Origin: Baffinella frigidus
Taxonomy: Eukaryota; Cryptophyceae; Cryptomonadales; Baffinellaceae
Assembly: GCA_026770585.1 (NCBI GenBank)
Contig: MU647168.1
Coordinates: 90,740-102,016, forward strand
Direction: 5' to 3'
Length of the DNA: 11,277 nucleotides
This document shows, piece by piece, positions 1 through 6,020 of the stretch. Below the pieces are notes generated by a model. The model saw only the letters and a program-made list of their open reading frames with translations, searched no databases and was not told the DNA's origin. Position numbers and translations under genes: made by a program. How positions within the stretch are numbered: position 1 is the stretch's first letter; the number at the start of each line of letters is the position of its first letter.

Positions 1-18
1 GGGGGGGGGGGGGGGGGG
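1..18. other. G homopolymer at window edge
   Basis: Eighteen consecutive G at the very start of the window. On the minus strand this is a C run lying downstream of TPR exon 2. It may be genuine low-complexity intron sequence or an assembly end effect. Nothing else can be said about it. Confidence 0.9.
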
Positions 19-134
19 TCGGAGGGCACCTGCGGCGGGTGTATAAGCTGATCTGTTAAGGGTGGGAGAGAGGGTGCGAGAGGGTGAGAGAGTGAGTGTG
101 TGAGAGAGAGAGAGGAGAGGGCAGCGATCCTAAC
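19..134 (-). other. Start of the intron after TPR exon 2, with pyrimidine-rich tract
   Basis: On the minus strand the sequence begins with the donor GTTAGG at 134-129. It then runs through a long CT-rich tract (about 60-120, GA-rich on the plus strand) of the kind that precedes a 3' splice site. Two candidate acceptors follow: CTTAACAG ending at 53 and GCCGCAG ending at 32. Neither is followed by recognisable TPR sequence before the C run at the window edge, so the third exon cannot be placed. The segment near 37-52 (GGTGTATAAGCTGATC) resembles the intron repeat unit seen at 491-510 and 791-810. Confidence 0.5.
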
Positions 135-251
135 CTGCGGGGTCGTTGCGCGAGTGGAGGCGCAGCATCGCGAGGTTGAAGAGGACGTGGACGTGGTCCG
201 GCTGCACGTCCAGCGCGCGCTTGTAGCACTGCTCCGCCCCGTCGGGGTCCC
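135..251 (-). CDS. TPR protein, exon 2 (helix B of one repeat and helix A of the next)
   Basis: The minus-strand sequence is 117 nt, exactly 39 codons, between an acceptor (GGCAG at 256-252) and a donor (GTTAGG at 134-129), with phase 1 at both ends. The translation starts DPDGAEQCYKRALDVQPDH, the helix B half of a tetratricopeptide repeat with the usual A, Y, A-L and P positions. It continues VLFNLAMLRLHSR, helix A of the following repeat, and ends NDPAG. TPRs are two-helix protein-protein binding modules, so the product is probably a scaffold or adaptor, but its partner is unknown. The phase joins perfectly to exon 1 at 1604: the single G left by exon 1 plus the first GG here gives Gly and rebuilds a continuous repeat. 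The introns cut each TPR between its two helices. The gene continues past the left edge of the window. Exon identity is strong; the full gene structure is inferred. Confidence 0.82.
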
Positions 252-290
252 CTGCCATACGGACAACATGTGATGTATTTGTCAGGACAT

Positions 291-456
291 TAATAGGGTA
301 ACTGACCAAAAACGGGGTAGTTAGGCCTACGGGATTGCCTAGGACCTCCTACCGTAGGCCGAGACTTTTTGGTCGTGGGATCCCTCGGCCTACGGTAGTA
401 GGTCCTAGGCAATGCCGTATGCCTAACTACCCCATTTTCAGGCCGTTAGCCTATGA
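291..456. mobile_element. MITE family II, copy 1 (166-bp near-palindrome)
   Basis: The whole 166 bp folds back on itself. The left end TAATAGGGTAAC.. pairs with the right end ..GTTAGCCTATGA, and inner arms containing GGGGTAGTTAGGC, GATTGCCTAGGACCTCCTAC and GTAGGCCGAG pair with their complements around a loop near 364-380. A second copy of the same length lies at 7370-7535. There is no coding capacity, so it is a non-autonomous, MITE-like element. ACAT occurs on both sides (287-290 and 457-460), but the second copy has no matching flank, so the target duplication is unresolved. Confidence 0.85.
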
Positions 457-499
457 ACATCGACGCGAGCTCGAATGCCGGTATCTCGGCTAGGGTGTA

Positions 500-600
500 T
501 CCCTTAAGTGGCCAGCCAGTCAAAATTGACCCGCGAGAGGTCCTAGGCAGGTCCTAGGGCCCTACCGTAGGGCGTATGATCCTACTGGGCATTTAAGGGA
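500..600 (+). mobile_element. MITE family I, copy 1 (TCCCTTAAG termini, TA flanks)
   Basis: This 101-bp element has inverted ends TCCCTTAAGTGGCCAG and CTGGGCATTTAAGGGA and TA on each side (498-499, 601-602). The interior holds a conserved block, GTCCTAGGCAGGTCCTAGGG followed by the dyad CCCTACCGTAGGG. Next to the left terminus is a small palindrome, GTCAAAATTGAC. The intron duplicate at 791-810 carries the same flanks without the element. TA duplication and short inverted ends suggest mobilisation by a Tc1/mariner-like (IS630-type) transposase, which is not encoded here. Confidence 0.85.
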
Positions 601-662
601 TACGCCGACCAATATGGTGTGTGGGTGTTGGGTGTGGGGTGAAGGGCTGCGGTAGACACGCT

Positions 663-1394
663 CAGCGCGCGCTGGTAGCACTGCTCCGCCCCGTCTGGGC
701 CCCCTGCCCCAACCATGCATATATCGGATTATATCATGTGTATCTTTTAAACGTGTATACGCAGGGTTGCGGGAGATCAGTATCTCGGCTAGGGTGTATA
801 CGCCGACCAATTATGGGGGGTGGGGTGTAGGGGGGCGGTGGATCCGCGCGTATCCCTTAAGTGACCAGGCCTCCAAATTTGGGGGCCTGAGGTCCTAGGC
901 TGGTCCTAGGGCCCTACGGTAGGGCGTATGATCCTACTGGTCACTTAAGGGATAGCACTGTTCCGCCCCGTCAGGGTCTCCTGCAGCGTGGGTGGCCTAG
1001 GGGTTGGGGATGATGGGGGTGTAGGGGTGCGGTGGATCCGCGTGTAGCACTGTTCCGCCCCGTCGGGGTCCCCTGCCATACCATACACACTCAGTATGAT
1101 GTATGTGTTCAGGGAGATTTTATTGATTACAAGACCAGCATGACCACATTCTTAGACCCCCTGCGGGGGTTTGAGTTCTACTAGGATCTAGGTTTCTCTC
1201 ACACACTACACGTTTTTGTGAAACGGAGACGAAGGCGCGGGTGTATGCGCCGACCACTATGGGACGTGGGGCGTGGGGTGTGGGGTGTGGGGTGGAGGGT
1301 TGCGGCAGATCCGCTAGTGGCACTGCTCCGCCCCGTCGGGGTCCCCTGCCCCAATCATACATATATCGGATTATATGGTGCCTGAGTCCCCTGC
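663..1394 (-). repeat. Echoes of TPR exon 2 in tandem intron units
   Basis: The first 33-35 nt of exon 2 together with its acceptor recur at about 675-708 (extended to 663 by CAGCGCGCGCT), 953-985, 1044-1076 and 1317-1350, plus a 9-nt remnant at 1386-1394. On the minus strand four of them begin after a CAG acceptor and read in the same phase: GPDGAEQCYQRAL, DPDGAEQCY, DPDGAEQCY and DPDGAEQC. None keeps the second half of the exon or its donor, and the copy at 1317-1350 meets a TAG soon after. They are pseudo-exons produced by repeated duplication of an intron-exon junction. The spacing between acceptor ends is about 275, 93 and 274 bp. Confidence 0.75.
853..952 (+). mobile_element. MITE family I, copy 2 (TA target duplication proven by empty site)
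   Basis: This 100-bp element has ends TCCCTTAAGTGACCAG and CTGGTCACTTAAGGGA and TA flanks at 851-852 and 953-954. The duplicated intron unit at 1036-1056 shows the same context uninterrupted (GATCCGCGTGTAGCACTG, with a single TA), so the flanking TA is a genuine target-site duplication. The interior has the family block GTCCTAGGCTGGTCCTAGGG and the dyad CCCTACGGTAGGG. Next to the left end is a palindrome centred on AAATTT with arms AGGCCTCC/GGGGGCCT. Confidence 0.88.
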
Positions 1395-1603
1395 GGCGTG
1401 GGGGGTTGGGGGGTGGGGTGTAGGGTTGCGGTGGATCAGGAGCGATCCTGTCGCGGGAGGAGGAGGAGGGGGGTTGGTGCGGGGGCAGGCGATGAATCCC
1501 ACACGCGCGACAGCATGGGACGGGACGACCCCATGAGTCCCACTACATTGGGAATTGTTCGAATGCACCGCCAAACAATGGGGCGCTGCTATGCCAAACG
1601 CAC

Positions 1604-2099
1604 CGTTGACGTCGTGCTTGATCTTTCCCAGCGCTGAGAGAGCATCGGCGTTCGTGGGATCCTTCTGCAGCACTTCCTCGTAGATCCAGTCGGCGCCCTC
1701 CTCCTCCTCGTCGTCATCGCGCTCCACCACAAACTCACCCTCTCCTTCTGCCGTCCCTTCACCCCACATCGTAGGCTCCACTGCGTCCAACTCAGCGCCC
1801 ACAGATTCCCTCCTGCCCAGCTCGGCCCCGCCTCGGGCTTCCTCTCTTTGCTCAGGAACAGTCCCACCGCGGATTCGCATGCAAGGTCGCGAGAGGGGGT
1901 CTTCTGCACGCGTGCATCCGCTCCCGGTCGTGCCTAGCGGAAGCCTCCATTCCTGATGGGGAGCAACGTGTCTCGCACGGAGGAGCTCTGCCACGGCGCT
2001 GAGCCTGGGACCGCTTCCTGGAGGGGTCGACGCGGGGCCGCTCGCGCGGAAAAAAAGCGCCGCGATGGCAAGACGGAGGAGCAGCGCTGTCCTCCCCAT
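1604..2099 (-). CDS. TPR protein, 5' exon with acidic linker
   Basis: The minus-strand frame is open from an ATG at 2099 to a donor GTGCGT at 1603-1598 and encodes 165 residues plus one base (phase 1). Residues 128-134 are acidic (DDDEEEE). They are followed by ADWIYEEVLQKDPTN (136-150), a near-consensus TPR helix B, and by ADALSALGKIKHDVN (151-165), the next helix A, which is completed by exon 2. The N-terminal 110 residues are low-complexity, rich in A, G, P, R and E. From the 2099 start the protein opens with a hydrophobic run (LLLRLAIAALFF, residues 6-17) that could be a signal or transit peptide. A later Met at 1769 (MWGEGTAEGEG) would give a 55-residue exon directly upstream of the TPR, and it is not possible to say which start is used. 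The reading frame beyond 1604 continues to 1371, but that part is intron. The TPR call is strong and the start uncertain. Confidence 0.75.
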
Positions 2100-2131
2100 C
2101 CCTTCAGCTTTCTGGAAACCAGTTTGACCAT
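1934..2131 (-). CDS. Alternative N-terminal frame upstream of the TPR exon (possible transit peptide)
   Basis: An ATG at 2131 opens a second frame overlapping the first exon, and it ends in a stop at 1934. It reads MVKLVSRKLKGWGGQ and later SSVLPSRRFFSARAAPRR. This is rich in Arg, Ser and Ala, lacks acidic residues in its first 45 positions, and contains RRFFSA, which resembles a mitochondrial presequence cleavage region. For it to serve the TPR protein, a splice or a frame change between about 2040 and 1800 would be needed. It could equally be a chance frame. It is recorded because the true start of the TPR gene is open. Confidence 0.2.
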   Translation of the reverse strand: MVKLVSRKLKGWGGQRCSSVLPSRRFFSARAAPRRPLQEAVPGSAPWQSSSVRDTLLPIRNGGFR

Positions 2132-2194
2132 GAAACTTTGACCATCAAACTGCCAGTGGCGCGGGGTCGGGAGAAATAAATGACTTTGCATTAC

Positions 2195-2700
2195 GTATTT
2201 CGCGAATTAAAATCCGCCCTAAGGGACCCAAACATCTCCTCCACTGAACCTATGATGTGAGAAATTAAAACCTAAAGGACCTACGAAGCTTCGTAAAGGC
2301 AGACACTGCTTCACTAACACGCTACAGAACAAATTATTTTTTTTAAGGGGGGGCTGAAAAGGGGGCAAAGGAGACTCGGCTGAACCTGCATGGGTAGAGT
2401 CGAGGAACTCATCCGTAGATTACTCCCAACTCCTCAAGAGTGAGGTGGGATGTGGCCTTCGACGTGAGTGTAAATAAAAGCACCAAAGCACCAAAGCAGG
2501 ACCTAAAGATTTTCTAAGCTCGCCTCAATTCTGTGCCGTGCATTTCACTTTCGAATAAAGTCAATAAGTGTCAATAAGTGTGGAACGGCGTGGCGTTGGC
2601 ATATGTTGGGAGAAATTAAAACCTCAAGGACCTAAAGTTCCTTTTAATTATTTTTGCGGAAGCAACCTAAAGGAACGGAAGGACCTAAAAGCTTTTGTTT
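2195..2700. other. Non-coding stretch with recurrent CCTAAAGGA motifs
   Basis: No gene is visible in this half-kilobase. It contains GAAATTAAAACCTAAAGGAC at 2261-2280, a variant at 2612-2637 (GAAATTAAAACCTCAAGGAC then CTAAAG), and a looser relative at 2203-2230. The 14-bp perfect palindrome TACGAAGCTTCGTA is at 2282-2295, and the direct duplication CACCAAAGCACCAAAG at about 2480-2495. The 64-bp dispersed repeat at 2517-2580 is listed separately. Confidence 0.7.
2517..2580 (+). repeat. 64-bp dispersed repeat, copy 1
   Basis: The segment CGCCTCAATTCTGTGCCGTG through the duplicated GTCAATAAGT recurs in inverted orientation at 6437-6500, with about five mismatches over 64 bp. It contains GAATAAAG and two tandem GTCAATAAGT units. 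The origin is unknown; it might be the end of an older mobile element or of a duplicated transcript. Confidence 0.8.
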
Positions 2701-2708
2701 GGTCTGTC

Positions 2709-2741
2709 TTGGGCGAAATTAAAACCTAAGGGACAAAAAGG
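2709..2741 (+). repeat. Copy of the TTGGG-GAAATTAAAACCTAAGGGAC motif
   Basis: TTGGGCGAAATTAAAACC followed by TAAGGGACAAAAAGG. The same arrangement, a TTGGG/GAAATTAAAACC head followed by CCTAAAGGA-type 9-mers, is found at 2606-2637 and in reverse orientation at 3231-3272. It stands immediately upstream of the small ORF starting at 2762. Confidence 0.75.
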
Positions 2742-2761
2742 CGCGTTTGGCTGCGAAGAGG

Positions 2762-2902
2762 ATGGGGAAAGGGAAGAAGCGAGGCAACGCGAAGCCCGCG
2801 GCGGGGGAGCTCGACGGAGGGGGAGGCACGGCGGAGATTTATCGGGGAAACCTATATTTCTTTCATTTGATTCCAATGAAAATTACTACACGAATGGTTT
2901 AA
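2762..2902 (+). CDS. Small hypothetical ORF, possibly a truncated 5' exon
   Basis: ATG at 2762 opens 46 codons, MGKGKKRGNAKPAAGELDGG and onward to a TAA at 2900-2902. The first 29 residues are basic then Gly-rich, with GC-rich codon use like the TPR exons, and look like a eukaryotic protein N-terminus. After TAEIYRG the base composition switches abruptly to AT-rich. A 13-bp inverted repeat (2875-2887 with 2930-2942) begins within this AT-rich tail, so an insertion may have cut the original reading frame. There is a donor-like GTAAGA at 2911-2916 just after the stop. No family is recognised, and it may be a chance ORF. Confidence 0.25.
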   Translation: MGKGKKRGNAKPAAGELDGGGGTAEIYRGNLYFFHLIPMKITTRMV

Positions 2903-2942
2903 TATGCCTAGTAAGAACGAATTGTGCAGTAATTTTCATTGC
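2875..2942. repeat. 68-bp fold-back with 13-bp perfect arms
   Basis: AATGAAAATTACT at 2875-2887 is exactly complementary to AGTAATTTTCATT at 2930-2942, with a 42-nt AT-rich loop. The bases next to the arms (ACACGAAT.. and ..AATTGTGC) extend the pairing imperfectly. It may be a small MITE or a stand-alone hairpin. No target duplication was identified. Confidence 0.6.
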
Positions 2943-3048
2943 CATCAGACGAAAGAAAAATAGTTTTATCCAGATAAAGATAGGTATAAGCCTGCTGCAG
3001 GCTCGTGCAGGGGTTACTCGAAAGTGAGGACACGCGCCGCCCTCAGGG

Positions 3049-3204
3049 TGGTCCTACGCTGTAGGAGGTGGAGTTAGAATCCATCCGGGAAATGCTCGTA
3101 TAAGCGGCCGACACGGGGTACAGTAAGTGGCACAATGCGCAGCATGTGCGGCGCTGACGCTTGTTGTTTGGCAATAAATTGTCAATCTCTCTGGTCCTAC
3201 GCTG
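3049..3204 (+). mobile_element. 132-bp short element, copy 1, with 11-13-bp direct repeats
   Basis: A 132-bp core (about 3061-3192) begins GTAGGAGGTGGAGTTAGAAT and ends GTCAATCTCTCT. It is bracketed by the exact 13-bp direct repeat TGGTCCTACGCTG (3049-3061 and 3192-3204). A second core of the same length, about 92% identical by eye, sits in inverted orientation at 7126-7257 and is bracketed by a different 10-bp direct repeat. The core has no terminal inverted repeats, which argues against a MITE and for a retroposon-like (SINE-like) or otherwise unusual element. GTTAGAATCC near the start weakly resembles a tRNA-type box B, and AATAAA lies near the other end. No box A was recognised. Confidence 0.8.
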
Positions 3205-3230
3205 CTAAGACTGGCTCTACAGCAGGATCC

Positions 3231-3272
3231 TTTAGGTCCTTTAGGTCCTTTAGGTTTTAATCTCTCCCAACT
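3231..3272 (-). repeat. Inverted copy of the CCTAAAGGA 9-mer motif
   Basis: The plus strand reads TTTAGGTCC three times in tandem, followed by TTTTAATCTCTCCCAA. Its complement is TTGGGAGAGATTAAAACC followed by three CTAAAGGAC-type units. This is the fullest copy of the motif also present at 2261, 2612 and 2715. Confidence 0.8.
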
Positions 3273-3311
3273 GATGCCAACGACACGCCCTTCCGTAGAA
3301 AGGACTGCAGA

Positions 3312-3394
3312 TCTTCGAGCTCCTAACATAGGCGGACACCGGAACTTGTTCTGTAGAAAGGCCATGCTTCCTTTCGGATCACATCAAGCCCCCC
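3312..3394 (-). repeat. Dispersed repeat B, copy 1 (encodes MAFLQNKFRCPPMLGARR)
   Basis: These 83 bp match 7759-7842 in inverted orientation with few changes. On the minus strand an ATG at 3365 reads MAFLQNKFRCPPMLGARR. The other copy reads MAFLQDKFRCPPMLGARR. Apart from the N/D codon, the codon changes within this peptide are at third positions (CTA/CTG, TTA/TTG). After the shared part this copy continues open to 3054, through the CCTAAAGG motif and the 132-bp element, which is probably fortuitous. It may be the relic of an exon from a multicopy gene or element. Confidence 0.6.
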
Positions 3395-3842
3395 TGGGCC
3401 CTAACGCGGTGCGTGTGCTTGGTTTCAAGTACCCCCTGTAGGGTTGAAAGTAAGACCCAGGGGCATCGCCGAGATCATCCCGCCAGCTATTTCAATTAAT
3501 TGCTCGAAAACTGGACGTTGCGGCTAGGGTTTGTGGAAATTGGTTCAAAAATACATGTACTGGATTTTGCACAAAATGGAGCCTTAGTAGTGTCCAGTCC
3601 CCGATGATTACGATTACGCATTTAAAAAAAAATCACGCGTGAAAGCCCCTTCTTTGGACGCGACTCGGCACAAAATTTATGATGCAGAACAATGTAGGTC
3701 AGGAAAGGACCTGGAATTGCTTTTAAAATCGTTTTTAGAAGGCGAAAGGGTCCACGCGTGAAGACACGTGTCATCATTATTACTCGGTGGACTAAATTGC
3801 CTCGGGGCAAGTTGACTTTTGACTTGTGATGAAAGGTTTGTA
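3395..3842. other. Gene-free stretch
   Basis: No gene, RNA or clear mobile element is recognised in these 450 bases. There is an A-rich run at 3624-3631 and the 10-mer CACGCGTGAA twice (near 3633 and 3753). The longest minus-strand frame, 3622-3882, has a composition and codon use that give no support for coding. Confidence 0.5.
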
Positions 3843-4053
3843 GTGCACCGTGAAGATGCCACAAGTCTTCACGGTTGAGCACCTCTCAAAAGTGTCAAAG
3901 TCAATTCCTGGTACAAATTTTACAACCGAAAGATCCTTGCAACACCGCAAAGAACTTAAGTGGTTAGTTTTGCACCTAAATCGACTTTTGAAAGGTGCTC
4001 AGCTGTAAACCCTTTTTTATGAAGGGTCGTGGAAAAAGGATTCACAGCTGAGC
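3843..4053. repeat. Cluster of nested hairpins
   Basis: Three inverted repeats overlap. At 3843-3882, GTGC and CCGTGAAGA pair with TCTTCACGG and GCAC. The segment GAGCACCTCTCAAAAGT (3877-3893) pairs with ACTTTTGAAAGGTGCTC (3984-4000) with one mismatch. At 3997-4053, GCTCAGCTGT pairs with ACAGCTGAGC, with a second inner stem CCCTTTTT/AAAAAGG. The chain of stems, each starting inside the previous one, suggests a structured transposon end or a folded RNA. CCTGGTACAAATTTTACAAC near 3907-3926 also occurs in similar form at 9469-9489. Confidence 0.6.
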
Positions 4054-4070
4054 AAATCTTGGCGTGCCTG

Positions 4071-4305
4071 GTAGGGTTTAGGGTTCAGGGTTTAGGGTTT
4101 AGGCTGTAGGCTTTGGGGTTTAGGGGGTAGGGTTTAGGGTTTAGGCAGTAGGGGGTAGGGGGTGGGGGGTAGGAGGTAGGGGTTAGGGGCTAGGGTTTAC
4201 GGGTTAGGGGTTAGGGGTTAGGGGTTAGGGGTGAGGGGCTAGGGGTGAGGGGTTAGGGGTTCAGGGTTAGGGGTTAGGGGTTAGGGTTGAGGGGTCAGGG
4301 TTTAG
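4071..4305 (+). repeat. Degenerate telomere-like tract 1 (TTTAGGG, then TTAGGGG)
   Basis: The first part is TTTAGGG with many variants (TTCAGGG, TGTAGGC, TTTGGGG). From about 4200 the unit becomes TTAGGGG, repeated in near-perfect runs. The G-rich strand is the plus strand, as in the other tracts. It directly abuts the left TIR of the 4306-6022 element. This is interstitial or subtelomeric rather than a functional telomere, because it is interrupted and degenerate. Confidence 0.9.
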
Positions 4306-4555
4306 TAGTGTGGCCGACGAGAACCCATCAGCCAGTCTCATCACTACCAGTTTTTAGTTAAAAACTGAAACTGGCTGGGGTGTGGGTACCAGTTTTTAAC
4401 CAGTTTTTAAGGTCAAAAAAAATCCATCCACGAACTGGGCGCAAATGGCCCTACTTCAGTGAAATGTTGGCCATTTTTATCACGTTCAAATGCTCGGACT
4501 CTCCGTAGGACACTCTCGCCAACCTTGACCCCAGGTTTCATGTAAAAATTCACTC

Positions 4556-4733
4556 AGGACGATTCAGGATTCAGTGAGCACGACTCAGAATTCACTCAGG
4601 ACGACTCAGGATTCCATCAAAGCGACTCAGGATTCATTTAGGGTGACTCAGGACTCAATCAAGACGATGCCTGACTGTGTCAGAACGACGCAAGATTCAG
4701 TTGGAACGACTCAGGATTCAGCCGTGCAACACA
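4556..4733 (+). repeat. 21-bp minisatellite, first block (forward)
   Basis: About eight diverged units of the type ACTCAGGATTCANTCANGACG. They read through one frame as TQDSxxxTTQDS, which is only a consequence of the unit being a multiple of three. This is the most diverged of the three blocks. It ends in AGAATTTCGGGGCCGAGGT (4734-4752), which recurs with one extra base at 6908-6927. Confidence 0.85.
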
Positions 4734-4795
4734 GAATTTCGGGGCCGAGGTGCAGGACTTGATGTTTGGGAATCAGAGTATCCGGTTGAGGGTTG

Positions 4796-5026
4796 GTGTC
4801 CTGCTATCCTGAGGCCTGTTGACCAAATTCTGAGGCCTCCTGACTAAATCCTGAGACCTCCTGACCGAATCGTGAGACCTTCCGAATGAACCCTGGGTCT
4901 TTTTTACCAAATCATGAGTCTATCTGACTGAATCCTGAGTTACCCTAACAGAATCCTAAGTCATCCTGACTGAATCCTGAGTCATCCTGACAAAAATCCT
5001 GGGCCATCCTGCCTGAATCCTGAGTC
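4796..5026 (-). repeat. 21-bp minisatellite, second block (inverted)
   Basis: About eleven units run in the opposite direction. The plus strand reads TCCTGAGTCATCCTGACTGA and the minus strand GACTCAGGATTCAGTCAGGA. The order and subtype mirror the start of the third block, so the two form a large imperfect inverted repeat with its centre near 5030-5045. Confidence 0.88.
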
Positions 5027-5045
5027 GGGAGGACACAGGTTTTAG

Positions 5046-5875
5046 TCAAGAAGAATCAGGATTCAGGCAGGATGACTCAGGATTCAGGCAGGATGACTCA
5101 GGATTCAGTCAAAATGACTCAGGGTTCAGGAAGAATGAATCAGGATTCAGTCAAGGAGGACTCAGGATTCAGTCAGGATGGCTCAGGATTCAGTCAGGAT
5201 GACTCAGGATTCCGTCAGGACGGCTCAGGAATCAGTCAGGATGACACAGGATTCAGACTCAGGACTCAGGATTCACCAAGAAACGACTCAGGATTCACCA
5301 AGAAAGATTCGGGAGTTAGTCAGAAACACTCAGGATTGACCCAGAAAGACTCAGGATTTACCCAGAAAAACTCAGGATTTGGTTAGAAAAACTCAGGATT
5401 GACCCATAAAAACTCAGGATTCGCCCAGAAAGACTCAGGATTCGCCCAAAGAAACTCAGGATTCACCAAGAAAGACTCAGGACTTAGTCAGAAACACTCA
5501 GGATTGACCCAGAAAGACTCAGGATCCACCCAGGAAAACTCAGGATTTGGTCAGAAAAACTTAGGATTGACCCATAAAACCTCGGGATTCACCCAAAAAG
5601 ACCCAGGATTCGCCCAGAATGACTCAAGATTGACCCAGAAAGACTCAGGCTTGACTCAGAGGGACTTAGGATTCAGTCAGTATCACTCAGGATTCGCCCC
5701 AGAAAGACTGAGGATTTACCCAGAAAACTCAGGATTCAGCCAGAAAAACTTAGGATTCACCCAAAGAAACTCAGGATTCACTCAGAGAGACTCAGGATTC
5801 GCCCAGAAAGACTCAGAATCCACCCAGAAAAACAAAGGATTGACTCAGAGGGACTCAGGACTCACTCAGAGGGAC
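5046..5875 (+). repeat. 21-bp minisatellite, third block (forward, two subtypes)
   Basis: There are roughly ten units of GACTCAGGATTCAGTCAGGA type (5054-5260), then about 28 units of GACTCAGGATTCACCCAGAA type (5265-5875). Because 21 is a multiple of three, long frames stay open: MTQDSGR-type from 5072 and DSGFTQK-type to 5944. They are interrupted by a TAG at 5384-5386, where a unit has T in place of C. A one-base insertion near 5156 moves the repeat into a different frame. The codons TCA and GGA hardly vary, while first and second positions of other codons change freely, the opposite of what selection on a protein would give. It is therefore treated as non-coding. Confidence 0.85.
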
Positions 5876-6020
5876 TTGGGAGAGAATTTACAGGTACCTG
5901 GTGCAGTCAAACACCCATTTCCCGCTGAAAACTGGTGTTTTTGACTAAAAACTGACAGTTTTATGAGTTGCCGAGCTTGAAAACTGATGGGTCACCTTCA
6001 CCTTGACTCGTCGGCCACAC

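Larger units (their letters stand above)
252..1603 (-). other. Intron 1 of the TPR gene, expanded by tandem duplication and MITE insertions
   Basis: The donor is GTGCGT at 1603-1598 and the acceptor GGCAG at 256-252, both minus strand. Most of the 1352 nt is made of decayed repeat units built from G-rich sequence (plus-strand GGGTGTAGGGTTGCGGTGG), a fragment of exon 2, and an AT-rich segment (CATACATATATCGGATTATA at 1356-1375, near-identical at 714-733). Three MITEs (291-456, 500-600, 853-952) have inserted into these units. Short open frames in this interval are by-products of the GC-rich repeats. It is also possible that some units were once complete TPR exons. Confidence 0.6.

Noticed and set aside
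287-460. ACAT as the target duplication of MITE family II
   Set aside because: The second copy (7370-7535) lacks any matching flanking pair, so four matching bases at one site are not enough.
562-1423. Several short ORFs on both strands
   Set aside because: They are frames through GC-rich intron repeats and MITEs. Only the exon-2 echoes within them match a protein family.
5384-5386. TAG read as glutamine (genetic code variant), since the equivalent codon in other units is CAG
   Set aside because: A single C-to-T change in non-coding satellite explains it, and nothing else in the window supports a variant code.
4556-5875. CRISPR-like array
   Set aside because: The units are contiguous tandem repeats without unique spacers, and the context is eukaryotic.
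5072-5944. A repetitive protein of TQDSGF heptads encoded by the 21-bp array
   Set aside because: The unit length is a multiple of three, so frames stay open automatically. There is an internal stop at 5384-5386 and a frame shift within the array near 5156, and variation is not concentrated at third codon positions.
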